From Basidiobolus meristosporus CBS 931.73 (Eukaryota > Basidiobolomycota > Basidiobolomycetes > Basidiobolales > Basidiobolaceae): 42,268 nucleotides of DNA. Position numbers and translations under genes: made by a program. Below are positions 30,714 to 39,228 of the stretch, in pieces. Where the stretch lies: positions 1 to 42,268 of the forward strand of contig MCFE01000719.1 of assembly GCA_002104905.1 (NCBI GenBank), in the 5' to 3' direction. Below the pieces are notes generated by a model. The model ran no database searches, was not told where the DNA came from, and saw only the letters and a program-made list of their open reading frames with translations. The first letter of the stretch is position 1. Each line of letters begins with the position of its first letter.

Positions 30714-30894
30714 TTCCTCGACAAACTATAAATTGGATTCGATACTGTATGTGCAAGGTCATACTTATATATATGGAACTTGACATTGGCCTAAAATATA
30801 CGATTCGAAAAGCGTCTATTGATTGGAAGATGCCCAAACATTGTGTGTGATTCGGCATTTTCTTACCAAGATGTTAAATTTGGACCTTCCAATG

Positions 30895-31386
30895 TTAGAA
30901 TGGCATCGCGTCCGTCGCACTGTCCTCATCAGTTGCAAATAACACGTAGTTGTACCTGGATTCTTTGGAGAACCATATCAATTGGTGTACAAACGTGACT
31001 GTTCCATTTGCATTGCATGGTCCAATGGCTCATCGGGCAAGAATGTGATTATGCAATGGAAATTTCGACAGATCAGTATCTATTGAATTATTTCTAAACC
31101 TGGGTGCTGTGCACGCTGGCACTAAAGGTTTTCCGCTTTGCAAATAGCCAATGCTAAGTTTATCAGAATTAAAGTTGATTACCGATAGCAAGATAATGTA
31201 GACAAGAGAAATAACTTGCCAAAATAGTGCTTTTCTTGAGGTTCCTTGATAAACCATAATACTGCCTAATCCAGAGATCTCTGTACCAACGAAGTGAATT
31301 TTGGTTGGTATTTCGATGAACTCCAAACGTGGCACCAATGTCGATATGGTTCCATAGGCGTCACAATTTTGTGTATTGGCCAAGTG
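30895..31386 (-). pseudogene. Coding-like frame broken by one TGA
   Basis: On the minus strand the frame is open from a 3' splice-like site (GTGAACTAG, ending at 31387) through 118 codons to TGA at 31030-31032, then in the same frame for 44 codons to TAA at 30895. It holds one clear hydrophobic helix (ALFWQVISLVYIILLSVINF), a Cys-containing outer-looking part and VHQLIWFSKESRYNYVLF after the TGA. An upstream exon ending at a GTAAGT near 31509 may join in phase. It lies directly 5' of the GPCR on the same strand, but I find no in-frame splice to it. Function unknown: a decayed membrane protein, or a gene with an unseen intron. Confidence 0.35.
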
Positions 31387-32372
31387 GCAGTCCCTAGTTC
31401 ACATTGATTTGGTAGTACATAAGTGTATTTTTGAGAACATCGGTATTAAATACATGAACCATAACCTCCCTTGTCACTTGGTCCAACCGGCTGATGCTGC
31501 GCAACTTACTGCTGTGTTATAAAGTTGATAGTCCAAAACTCACATATCTAGACTAAATAAGATATGGGGGTCTTTTTCATGATTATATCAGATTGAATTG
31601 CAGTTCTAGTTGTCAGTTTTTTTGCTAATATCTCTGTCTCTCTCAAATACATCTTATACTGCATACTACCCTGGTGACTACTAGCTTATGCTCCTAAAGG
31701 CTGTAACAAGGGTTTTGTTGAACATTTTCATACATTACTGGAGAAAATTGCTCTATTTCTTGCAATGTAGCTTGATTGCATTCAAAATGTGTGTTCTATA
31801 TGTGATTGTGCACCAGCAGAATGCCAGAAGAATGCCGGCATGATACCAGCAGAATACCATAGGAAGTCCAAGTTTGGTATCTTTCATTGTAAATGAACAT
31901 ATTTTCCATAAAGCACAAAGAATGATGTATTTTTTATGTCCCTATCAGAGGTTTCTGGTAGTGCGCATATTTATTCTAAACAAGTTGCAAAACTATCAAT
32001 ATTATAGCTCCACTCAAATTGACAAGCACTATTAGCAAATCCGTATTGAAAAATACACCATCTAAATAACAATTGCCGCATTTTTTATGGGTCTTCGTAT
32101 AAACTTCCCATATCAAGATGAAATTTCTAACCGTTGGACGAGGTTTAAGAACCAAACACTAAGTAAACACACAAGACAGGCTACACTAAATCAGGGTCCC
32201 TTGTGGATAATATTTAGAAATTTTATTTGGGTTCGTTAACTTCCCCTTGTGTTGTAGTAAAATAGAGATAGTAAGGAATCATTGTGTAGTTGAATTGCCA
32301 TCAGCCACAGTAATCAATATGTCGCTTTTTGTACAGAAAAGGGCTGTCCAAATCATACGCAGGATAGGTAAA
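31387..32372. other. Intergenic region between the broken frame and the monooxygenase
   Basis: No gene found in about 1 kb. A cluster of related words occurs at 31810-31861 (CAGCAGAATGCC, GAAGAATGCCGGCATGATACC, CAGCAGAATACC), with a GCCGGC palindrome at its centre. The rest is AT-rich with no recognised element. Confidence 0.4.
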
Positions 32373-34061
32373 CTAACGTTCACCCTTTGCGTATCGCTTC
32401 AATAGATCATAGTTCCCTTCAATTGTTCTCTTGGCGCCCCTCCATTTCCCTGGCCCAACCAAGCGGAAGTTCGCTGGCCATCTTGGAGCAAAGAACGATT
32501 TCCACGCAAGTTTGACGCTTCCATATTCCTTCAGAATAGCCCATAAGGATGGATAAAATCCACACTGAGAGGCTAAATCATTCAAGTAATTTTGATTCGG
32601 TTCCCATATGACGCGTTGAGTTGAAGGTAGCCGCTTTCGCTTGTCCTCCAAGTATTGTGAGATGTTAGAGCGCGGTGGAAGTGATATAGTACCAGTCCAC
32701 AGTGAGGTGATATACCTATTCTGGATATCACTACGGAAGGGTCAGTGTAATCAAGAGAACAGTAGTTAAAATTCATCATTACCTCACATTGAAAGCGGAA
32801 TCTAGTAATTTTCTCAGTTAAATCCAGTATAGCACAGAGGAATATGTGAGATCTTACCCAAGGTGAACACAAATCCAACGAATGCTATGCTGGGATAATC
32901 CGGGGGAAGCATTCCTTGGTATAGCCAGAGTGGCCCACTCTCGCAAGAGCTTTTATGTCGAGGTTGACCACCAAGGATATATTTTTCAATGTCAGTCTCT
33001 GTAAAGAAAGGAAAATCCAATTTGAATCCAGTGGCCAAAATAATTGCATCAACGTCAGACACGACATCGCCATTGGTGAATTCAATGGATCTTCCGTCAT
33101 TCAAGAAGCGCTTTACACCAGGCATCGTAAGAACATGACCAGAGGCTAATCTTTCAAGAAGGTTGCCACTAGCTGCCGGAGGCTTCTCTAAGAATGATAT
33201 TTTCTTGCTTGGATTAAGCCAGCCGGTTGGTGGCACCAACAAATAGTTTGTAATTATGAAATCACTGAGCCATGTAGGGGCTATTGCAGAAAGAAACCGG
33301 TAGTGCATCAAATCCAGGGGGAGTCCGCTGCTGGTTAATCGAGGAAGTATGAAAGTCCCGCTTCGAGAAGATATAATTACCTCCTCTGCCGTGTGAGATA
33401 ATTCGTTGGCAATATCACACCCGCTTGTCCCTGAGCCAATTACAACCACACGTTTGCCTAGAAATTTTGAAGGTTCGTGATAGTCCAAAGAATGAATGAT
33501 CTCGCCACAGAAGTTCTCCATGCCTTCATACCTAACCATGTTTGAATGATAATTGTGCCCAGTAGCTACAATAACATGGTCGAAAATCTCATCAACAGGC
33601 ACGGGATCATTCAAGGCTGTATTCAAATATTTCAACAGCCATTGTCCATTCTCCAAGCGGACGACGTTGACAATTTTATGTTGCAAACGCACACTGTCCA
33701 TGAGGTTGAAATCCTTCGCGTAGCTCTCAATGTATTTGCATACGTATTTTTGAGGAAGATATTGAGGCCACGTAGAGGGGAAAGGGTAGTCAGGGAATGG
33801 AGACATATCTCGACTCAGGATAAAAACTATCCCTTTGTACATCGGAGTAGGCCCACCATTATACCCCTTGTAGTGCCACAAGCCACCAATCCAGGGATTT
33901 TGTTCAAAACAAACCGGGGTCAAACGTCCATTAGTTTCCAGGCAGGCCTTTACCGCGTTTAACCCACCTATTCCTAATCATACTATTATTTCAATGGACA
34001 ACTTTACGGAGTTCAAGCCGACTATACCTGCACCGATAATAGCTACGCGTTTACTAGTCAT
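32373..34061 (-). CDS. Flavin-dependent monooxygenase, FMO type (4 exons)
   Basis: Exons 34028-34061, 32858-33973, 32783-32801 (a 19-nt microexon) and 32373-32715 give 503 residues; introns are 54, 56 and 67 bp. The class B flavin monooxygenase motifs are all present: FAD-binding VAIIGAGIGGLNA (residues 6-18), EQNPWIGGLW, the FMO fingerprint FCGEIIHSLDY (FxGxxxHxxxY, about 166-176), NADPH-binding VVVIGSGTSGCDIANEL (GxGxxG about 191-196) and ILATGF (about 325-328). Such enzymes add oxygen to N, S or carbonyl groups using NADPH; the substrate is unknown. The first acceptor was chosen at GATTAG because it restores GAGIGG; the microexon is needed to link GFVFTLG to ITSLWTGTISLP. No signal peptide, so cytosolic or ER-associated. 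Confidence 0.9.
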
Positions 34062-35111
34062 GATTTTCTATATGATGGTATTCCGGAGACCAGTTTTTAT
34101 ATCTGAAAATCCAGCTTCTAGATTTTGGTTTGCTTGTGGTTTGGCTGATCCCGGTATGCTCCAGCTAATCCATATATATGCCGCAGTTTGATCACAATAC
34201 TTTCCATACTGTACCATCTAAAAACTAAGTCATGTCAAGAAATATCGTGTTGACACTCTGATTAGGCATTTCAATCGTTAGTAACTCCACGTAAAGTTTG
34301 GCTATTTGAGGTGACGTGCATCAAGTATATCCCTTCCTGTGATTAGAACTATCCTGACGCACATTGCGAGACATCTCAGGCTCTCCTTGTGCGACTATGT
34401 TAACCACAACAACATGACAGATAGGGATAAAACCAATGAGTGTCCGTGCACAAGCACTCTCTTCCTTTTCACATCGATCTGCAGTTTCTATGCCAATGGC
34501 TGCGTAAAATAGTAGCGGATAAGGTTCACAACTCCGAGATAATAAAATATTGTGTGGAGCTCTTGGAGAAAATCCTATGATCTCACTTCCACACTACGCA
34601 CTAGCACGTTGTGGGGTACCTTGACAAAATGATGCATATAATTTAACAGAAAGGTACCGATAACTCGGGCAATCAAGAGAGAGTCGCCTATAATAGTGCT
34701 GAATATTTAACTCCATATTTCCAAGCAAACATGAACTCTCAAACCGCATAGATCCAAAAATTCCTGCATTGTACAACTAGAATTTGATTCGTTCCGTAGT
34801 AACAAAGTATTCTAGACCAACAATGCCAGAATAAATGAGTTTTAAGCTCAGTTCGCGTACTAATAGCTCAATTACTGTTGTGGCACACGGGCAGCAAATA
34901 ACTTGGGAGCAGTCAAGAGCATATCACGTATTATGCCTGATACCAATTTACAAACCCAGCATGTGGGGAGAAATAGCTGATGATTGTATCACCATATGAT
35001 GGGCTACACTGCCATGCTACCCGCAACCCAGTATAGAGAAGATCAATGCCAATCAAAGAAACAATACAAAACAAAAGCGGTAATTCATTTCTGGAGATTC
35101 TGATGAAATAT
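34062..35111. other. Host-like intergenic sequence upstream of the monooxygenase
   Basis: CpG-containing sequence with no supported gene. It includes the promoter side of the monooxygenase. Short frames here have no recognisable features. CpG content drops near 35,050, where LINE-derived sequence begins. Confidence 0.5.
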
Positions 35112-35430
35112 AGAAGGGAAAGTCACTTTGGTAGTAGAATATTTATTTGGTTTAAAACTGACTAAAGGTAGTGAAGCTAGCTAACAGGCTGAAAATTGCT
35201 CTGCAGACTGTAGTAGAAAAAGCTGTTATATGGGCAGCAGATGACCCTCAGAGGTATTCAAACAGTATGTAGGAGGCTTCACATTAGTCAATACTGGGGG
35301 GTTCTGTATCAAGCAGCAGTAGTATGTAAAAACTAGCTACTTGGAAGAAGTATGTTATATAGTATTGTTATGGTAAAGTAATCTTTGTAATAAACATAAG
35401 TTCAATTGTATTTTTCTTAAATTTTTGATG
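35112..35430 (-). mobile_element. Diverged LINE 3' end
   Basis: GGGAAAGTCACTTTGGTAGT (from 35117) and the following TATTTATTTGG correspond to the shared LINE 3' signature, with the hairpin arms partly lost. The sequence upstream on the minus strand (to about 35430) has no frame and matches no other unit. It is the oldest-looking member of the array. Confidence 0.5.
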
Positions 35431-35660
35431 CCATTCTTCTTAGAGGGGGAGACAGTCACCAACATGTAAAATCTTTATTTCAGTTGAAACAAAGAAGCCA
35501 GCACTACTGTTGTAGCTTTGATACAAGAGTGTGTAGCTGAGGGGAATTTGTATGTAAGTTTATAAGGAGAGATGATAGTTCTTCAGTGATCAAGACACTG
35601 TTTAGTGGGAAGGGGAATAGCAAGAGGGGTAAGAATGATCTCTGCACAACTAGTGTATCC
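35431..35660 (-). mobile_element. Strongly 5'-truncated LINE copy
   Basis: About 225 bp nearly identical to 36541-36760: the C-rich tail, a hairpin with one decayed arm (TCACCAACATGTAA), AATAAA and the last codons of the RT frame. It breaks off at about 35660. A 3' end with a missing 5' part is the usual mark of incomplete reverse transcription by LINEs. Confidence 0.85.
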
Positions 35661-35925
35661 AAGAGAAAAGTGTAATAAAACCCTTGAATGGTTTAACTGA
35701 ACCTAAGTGACAACTAAATGCAGAATCTTAGAATTGTCAGAGAGTGGCAGAAATATCAGCAGAGAAATTCTGGTTCAATATTGATCTTGTATATAGCTGG
35801 GTTTGGCTATAAAGGCAACAAAGTTGGTTTTCCACACAGGCTAGACTTGGAGTTCTTGGGTGTGCTAGGTATGCTAGGCTTGGGTAGAAATTAGAATGCA
35901 ATGGTTGAATTCTTAATTTTGCTTA
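35661..35925. other. Unassigned segment inside the LINE array
   Basis: About 265 bp with no match to the other units and no open frame, CpG-free. It contains a repeated word GCTAGG (TGCTAGGTATGCTAGGCTTGG near 35868). It may be the target DNA between two insertions or the body of another unit. Confidence 0.35.
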
Positions 35926-36540
35926 GGGGGAGGGAAAGTCACCAAGGTAGGTGAAATCTTTATTTGATTGCAGACAAGTCTAACTACAAATAAAGAAGCC
36001 AGCTGGGAATAGAAGATTCCCAAAGTAAACACTAAGTTGAATATGAATAAATCTAAGCTAAAGTTAAGGCAGTATCCCAGAGTACACTGGAGTTCAGGTT
36101 CATGGGGGAGTAAGTAGATAAGCTTGAGAGATATAATAATCTTTGAGGAAGTGGGTAACAGCAGGTGAAGGGGAGTTTTTGATAAGAGAAGTGAATCTTG
36201 AGAGCAGAGATTCCTCTAAGGAGAAGGTCTTGTAAACTGGAGAATCAGGAAACTCTTTAAAGGCATGGTCAGTAGGTTCCCAGTAAAACTGGTCAGAGAC
36301 ATTTTGAGAGAACTCTTTAACAATACTTTTGTCAAGTACTACCTCCAGAGTGTGATGGTTGATAAATCTCATGTTAACAAACTTGGATAAATTGTAACCT
36401 TGTTGCTTGAGATACATCCTATGGTCAGATATAGGAATAAACTCCACATTGGCAAAGTAGCAGACAGCCCAGTCAGTAGCAGGAGGCAAACCAGAAGTGG
36501 CAGGAAACTTTCTTTTAGTCTTGGGAAGAGCAGCAGTTAG
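35926..36540 (-). mobile_element. Short LINE-like unit: ORF1-like fragment joined to a LINE 3' end
   Basis: On the minus strand a frame of about 146 codons (36540-36100; KTKRKFPATSGLPP, then LSKFVNMRFINHHTLEVVLD and YISQAYLLTPP-stop) is followed by a 170-bp 3' region with the shared signature: CTTCTTTATTTG, AATAAAG, hairpin TCACC-AAGGTA-GGTGA (35939-35954) and a C-rich tail. There is no RT. The frame upstream runs on into the tail of the next unit, so the 5' end is truncated there. The peptide could be LINE ORF1, an RNA-binding chaperone, but it does not match the 62 ORF1 residues at 42082-42267. Confidence 0.6.
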
Positions 36541-36553
36541 GGGGGGGAGACAG

Positions 36554-36567
36554 TCACCAACAGGTGA
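36554..36567 (-). promoter_or_regulatory. LINE 3' hairpin (TCACC / GGTGA)
   Basis: A 5-bp stem with loop AACA lies just downstream of AATAAAGATT on the minus strand and is followed by a C-rich tail. The same stem with other loops occurs at 35939-35954, 38731-38744 and 39156-39170. Such 3' stem-loops are known to be the binding site of LINE RTs. Confidence 0.65.
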
Positions 36568-36601
36568 AATCTTTATTTCAGTTGAAACAAAGAAGCCAGC
36601 A

Positions 36602-38707
36602 CTACTGTTGTAGCTTTGATACAAGAGTGTGTAGCTGAGGGGAATTTGTAGGTAAGTTAATAAGAAGTGATGATAGTTCTTCAGTGCTCAAGACACTGTT
36701 CAGTGGGAAGGGGGGTAGCAAGAGAGGTAAGAATGACTTGTGAACAACATTAATGAGGGGAATGTGATAAGGATTGATATTCATCATAAAGGGAGTGTGC
36801 TGCTGCAGATATTGCTGCCAAAGGTCTGTCAAGTACTTCAGGTAGGCCAGCTTGGGTTTTTCTGACTGCAGAATATAGTGAGCAAACTTCTTGACTTCAG
36901 GATCTCCAAGTATAGTTCTCCAGCAGGAGTCAGGTGTAGTGTGGTGTGTTCTCTTCCATACCTTAATCAGTGGGTTGTTGCAGTTGTGAAGTCTGAGGTA
37001 TAATATGGTTCTAAGGTAGAGAAGTCTGATCTTATAGGGCATAAACCCAAAAGCACCAAGAATAGCATGTCTGTAGGGGCATTCAGGCAAATGAGGCACC
37101 AAGGAGGTAATGCACCATACTGCAAACTTGTCAAGCTTAGTGCAGTCTCTAGAAGTAAGAGAGAGAAGTGGTAAGCCAAATTCCAGGACAGGGAAGACAA
37201 ACTGCTTGAGTAGAAGAAGGCAGCTGGGAGCTGAAGTTGTAGGAGGAGTAACAGTCAGTAGCTTGTGGAGTGCCTGTCTTGCCAGGATAATTCTCTTCTT
37301 CAGGTGTGCTCCAGAGTCTAGTCCAGTAGGAAGGAAAGGAAAGCCAAGATATGTAGCTGAGACCTGAGCAGGTAGAGTGGAGTTCTCCAAGTTGATGGGA
37401 GAGCCCAAAGGTACTGTCTTTGCAATAGAAAGCTGGAGATTATTCTTCTGCAGATACTGGTGGATGGTCTGGGAGTCTTGTTGCACATTGGAGGAGGATA
37501 TTCTGATGTCATCAGCAAAGAGAGTAACCAGGCAGTCAGCTGAGAGTCTTGGGAAATCATTCAGGAAGATGGCAAACAGTATAGGACCAAGCACAGAGCC
37601 TTGAACCACTCCATTAGGAACTGAGAACACAGCTGATTGCTCACTTGGGTGCAGAATTCTTGCTTGTGGATCCAGAAACAGAGACCTGACAAGGAGGGTG
37701 AGAGAGGTACTGGAGAAGCATTGCAACTTGGACCAAAGCAGATTTCTGTCAACTGAATCAAAGGCCTTAGTAATATCAAACAGAACAGAGGGATACTTGC
37801 ACTGGAGAGAGTGATCTTGGCTAAGTATGACTGCATATTCCAAGGAGAGGCCAGGAACAAAGCCACACTGTGCAGGATGAAACTTGAGGGAGTCAGAGTA
37901 GAGCTCCTGAGCAAGCAGAAGCTCAAACACCTTTCTGCAGGTGGGCAGCAGAGATATTGGCCTGTAGGAGCTAGGATCCAGGTGCTTTCCTTTACCCTTG
38001 TACAGTGGCAGAACATTTGCAAAGGACCATTCCTCAGGAGTAGAAAGCTGGGCTGAGCATTGCTGAAACAGTGGAAGCAGAAGTGCAGACATGGCCTTGG
38101 TACTAGTCTTCAGAAGCTCATAAGAGATTGTGTCCACACCTGGAGCAGTAGAGTTGGGAAGCCTCTTGAGCACATTATGGATTCTCCTTTGATCAAGTGC
38201 AAGTGGGATGGGCAGAGTCTTGAAGTCAGGATGAAAGCCAGGAGTTGAGTACTGCTTTGTAGAGAAGAAGATGTTAGCCAGCTGTTCTGTTGAAGGTAAC
38301 TTCCTGGAAGAGGGCCTCATTGCCCTGTAGAGTCTTGATACTGTTCTTGTTATAGAGTTGGAAGATTGCAGAGGCAAAGAACTCATAATATGATCCCAGA
38401 GCTGAGTATGCAGAGTGTGGTGAATTGCCTTGGAGTGGTGTATTGCTGTCAGGAGGAGTTTCTCTGTTTTTGGGTTAGGGAAACTCAGGTAGCTTTGTTG
38501 CAGGGCTGAAACAATGGATTCCCATTTTCTTGAGGTAACAGCAGTAGTCTTGCATGGTAGTGAGAGGGAGGCAGACACCAGAATCAGATGCTTCACAAAG
38601 AGCCAGGCATAGTTGAGATCATCTGGCAGAGAAAGTAGCAAACTGGCAAGCTTCAAGTAGTTCCCAAAGTCTTTCTTCTGATGCTTGGTAGCTTTGTGGG
38701 TGAGCAC
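36602..38707 (-). CDS. LINE reverse transcriptase, endonuclease part missing
   Basis: An open frame of 701 codons with no stop. RT motifs in order: STAPGVDTISYELL (about 187-200), LPLYKGKGKHLDPSSYRPIS (234-253), FDITKAFDSVD (310-320, catalytic Asp311), NGVVQGSVLGPILF (365-378) and LFADD (396-400, catalytic Asp pair, FADD instead of YADD). A thumb and a C-terminal domain follow. It is homologous along its length with the frame at 39229-42078 but lacks the first 230 or so residues that hold the endonuclease, so it could reverse transcribe but not nick target DNA. The first ATG at 38707 lies right at the truncation point and may not be a natural start. RT copies element RNA at the target (target-primed reverse transcription). 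Confidence 0.88.
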   Translation of the reverse strand: MLTHKATKHQKKDFGNYLKLASLLLSLPDDLNYAWLFVKHLILVSASLSLPCKTTAVTSRKWESIVSALQQSYLSFPNPKTEKLLLTAIHHSKAIHHTLHTQLWDHIMSSLPLQSSNSITRTVSRLYRAMRPSSRKLPSTEQLANIFFSTKQYSTPGFHPDFKTLPIPLALDQRRIHNVLKRLPNSTAPGVDTISYELLKTSTKAMSALLLPLFQQCSAQLSTPEEWSFANVLPLYKGKGKHLDPSSYRPISLLPTCRKVFELLLAQELYSDSLKFHPAQCGFVPGLSLEYAVILSQDHSLQCKYPSVLFDITKAFDSVDRNLLWSKLQCFSSTSLTLLVRSLFLDPQARILHPSEQSAVFSVPNGVVQGSVLGPILFAIFLNDFPRLSADCLVTLFADDIRISSSNVQQDSQTIHQYLQKNNLQLSIAKTVPLGSPINLENSTLPAQVSATYLGFPFLPTGLDSGAHLKKRIILARQALHKLLTVTPPTTSAPSCLLLLKQFVFPVLEFGLPLLSLTSRDCTKLDKFAVWCITSLVPHLPECPYRHAILGAFGFMPYKIRLLYLRTILYLRLHNCNNPLIKVWKRTHHTTPDSCWRTILGDPEVKKFAHYILQSEKPKLAYLKYLTDLWQQYLQQHTPFMMNINPYHIPLINVVHKSFLPLLLPPFPLNSVLSTEELSSLLINLPTNSPQLHTLVSKLQQ

Positions 38708-38711
38708 AGTA

Positions 38712-39137
38712 AGTTAGGGGGGGAGGAAAGTCACCAAGTGGTGATATCTTTATTTACTTATGACAAGTATCTAAAGAGGCCAAGTTAATCTGAAGTAATT
38801 CCTAGAAAGCTAGGTCTGAGAGATATCTTCCTGGTAAGCCAGGTCTGAGAGTTGAGAAGCTGAGTGGTACTATATTTCCTAGTTAGCAAGGTCTGAGAGA
38901 GGTTTCCTGGAAAGCCAGGCCTGAGAAGTGAGAATCTGAATATATCTGAGCTAAGTTATACTGGTTTGCAGTAGCTGAATTGTGGCCGGAATGGCCAGTA
39001 GACTGGGGAACTGAGATGAATTTCTGGGCGATCACTGGCCAAATTTACTAGGCAAATCTGGCCAATTAGCATTTCAAGGATTTCAGCCAATCAGAGCCTT
39101 TACTTTGCCGATGGTTGATCAAGCCATCTCCCAATGA
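38712..39137 (-). mobile_element. SINE-like unit with a LINE 3' tail
   Basis: About 425 bp between two LINE tails. On the minus strand it ends with the shared signature (AATAAAGAT, hairpin TCACC-AAGT-GGTGA at 38731-38744, then CTTTCCTCCCCCCCTAAC) but has no open frame. Its body carries four imperfect copies (about 38788-38935) of a 25-bp word, on the plus strand TTCCTGGTAAGCCAGG then TCTGAGA, each a small palindrome. A non-coding element using the 3' end of a partner LINE is how many SINEs are mobilised. I find no clear tRNA-type A and B boxes, so a truncated LINE of another subfamily is the alternative. Confidence 0.6.
38788..38935. repeat. Four imperfect copies of a palindromic word
   Basis: On the plus strand: TTCCTAGAAAGCTAGGTCTG, TTCCTGGTAAGCCAGGTCTG, TTCCTAGTTAGCAAGGTCTG and TTCCTGGAAAGCCAGGCCTG, each followed by AGAGA or AGAA. 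CCTGG..CCAGG arms let each copy fold. They lie inside the SINE-like unit. Confidence 0.75.
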
Positions 39138-39155
39138 GGGTTAGGGGAGGGAAAG

Positions 39156-39170
39156 TCACCAAGTTGGTGA
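39156..39170 (-). promoter_or_regulatory. LINE 3' hairpin
   Basis: TCACC-AAGTT-GGTGA, between AATAAAGATT and the C-rich tail on the minus strand. It is the same stem as at 36554, 38731 and 35939. Likely RT recognition structure; the AATAAA directly before it is probably the transcript end signal. Confidence 0.65.
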
Positions 39171-39228
39171 AATCTTTATTTGAGTTAAGAACTAATCTAG
39201 GTACAAATAAAGAAGCCAATTAAGAGGT

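Larger units (their letters stand above)
36541..38711 (-). mobile_element. LINE copy with intact reverse transcriptase frame, 5' truncated
   Basis: The unit runs from the 3' C-rich tail (36541) to a 5' edge at about 38711, which abuts the tail of the next unit. It holds the RT frame 36602-38707 and a 60-bp 3' region with AATAAA and the hairpin TCACC-AACA-GGTGA (36554-36567). ORF1 and the endonuclease are missing, consistent with 5' truncation. No target duplication can be judged because neighbours are also LINE tails. Confidence 0.88.

Noticed and set aside
30628-30858. Overlapping minus frame upstream of the GPCR start as an N-terminal extension
   Set aside because: It is in a different frame from TM1, and no splice site connects them. 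The ATG at 30713 directly before TM1 is a good start.
33546-33962. Plus-strand open frame of 138 codons
   Set aside because: It is the antisense of the monooxygenase exon, whose motifs are unmistakable on the minus strand.
33962-33974. Alternative acceptor GGAATAG for monooxygenase intron 1
   Set aside because: It would give GAGGLN and destroy the GxGxxG spacing. GATTAG six bases upstream gives GAGIGG.
36100-36624. The full 174-codon frame as one protein
   Set aside because: Its first 28 codons are the 3' tail of the neighbouring LINE read through, so only the part from about 36540 belongs to the unit.
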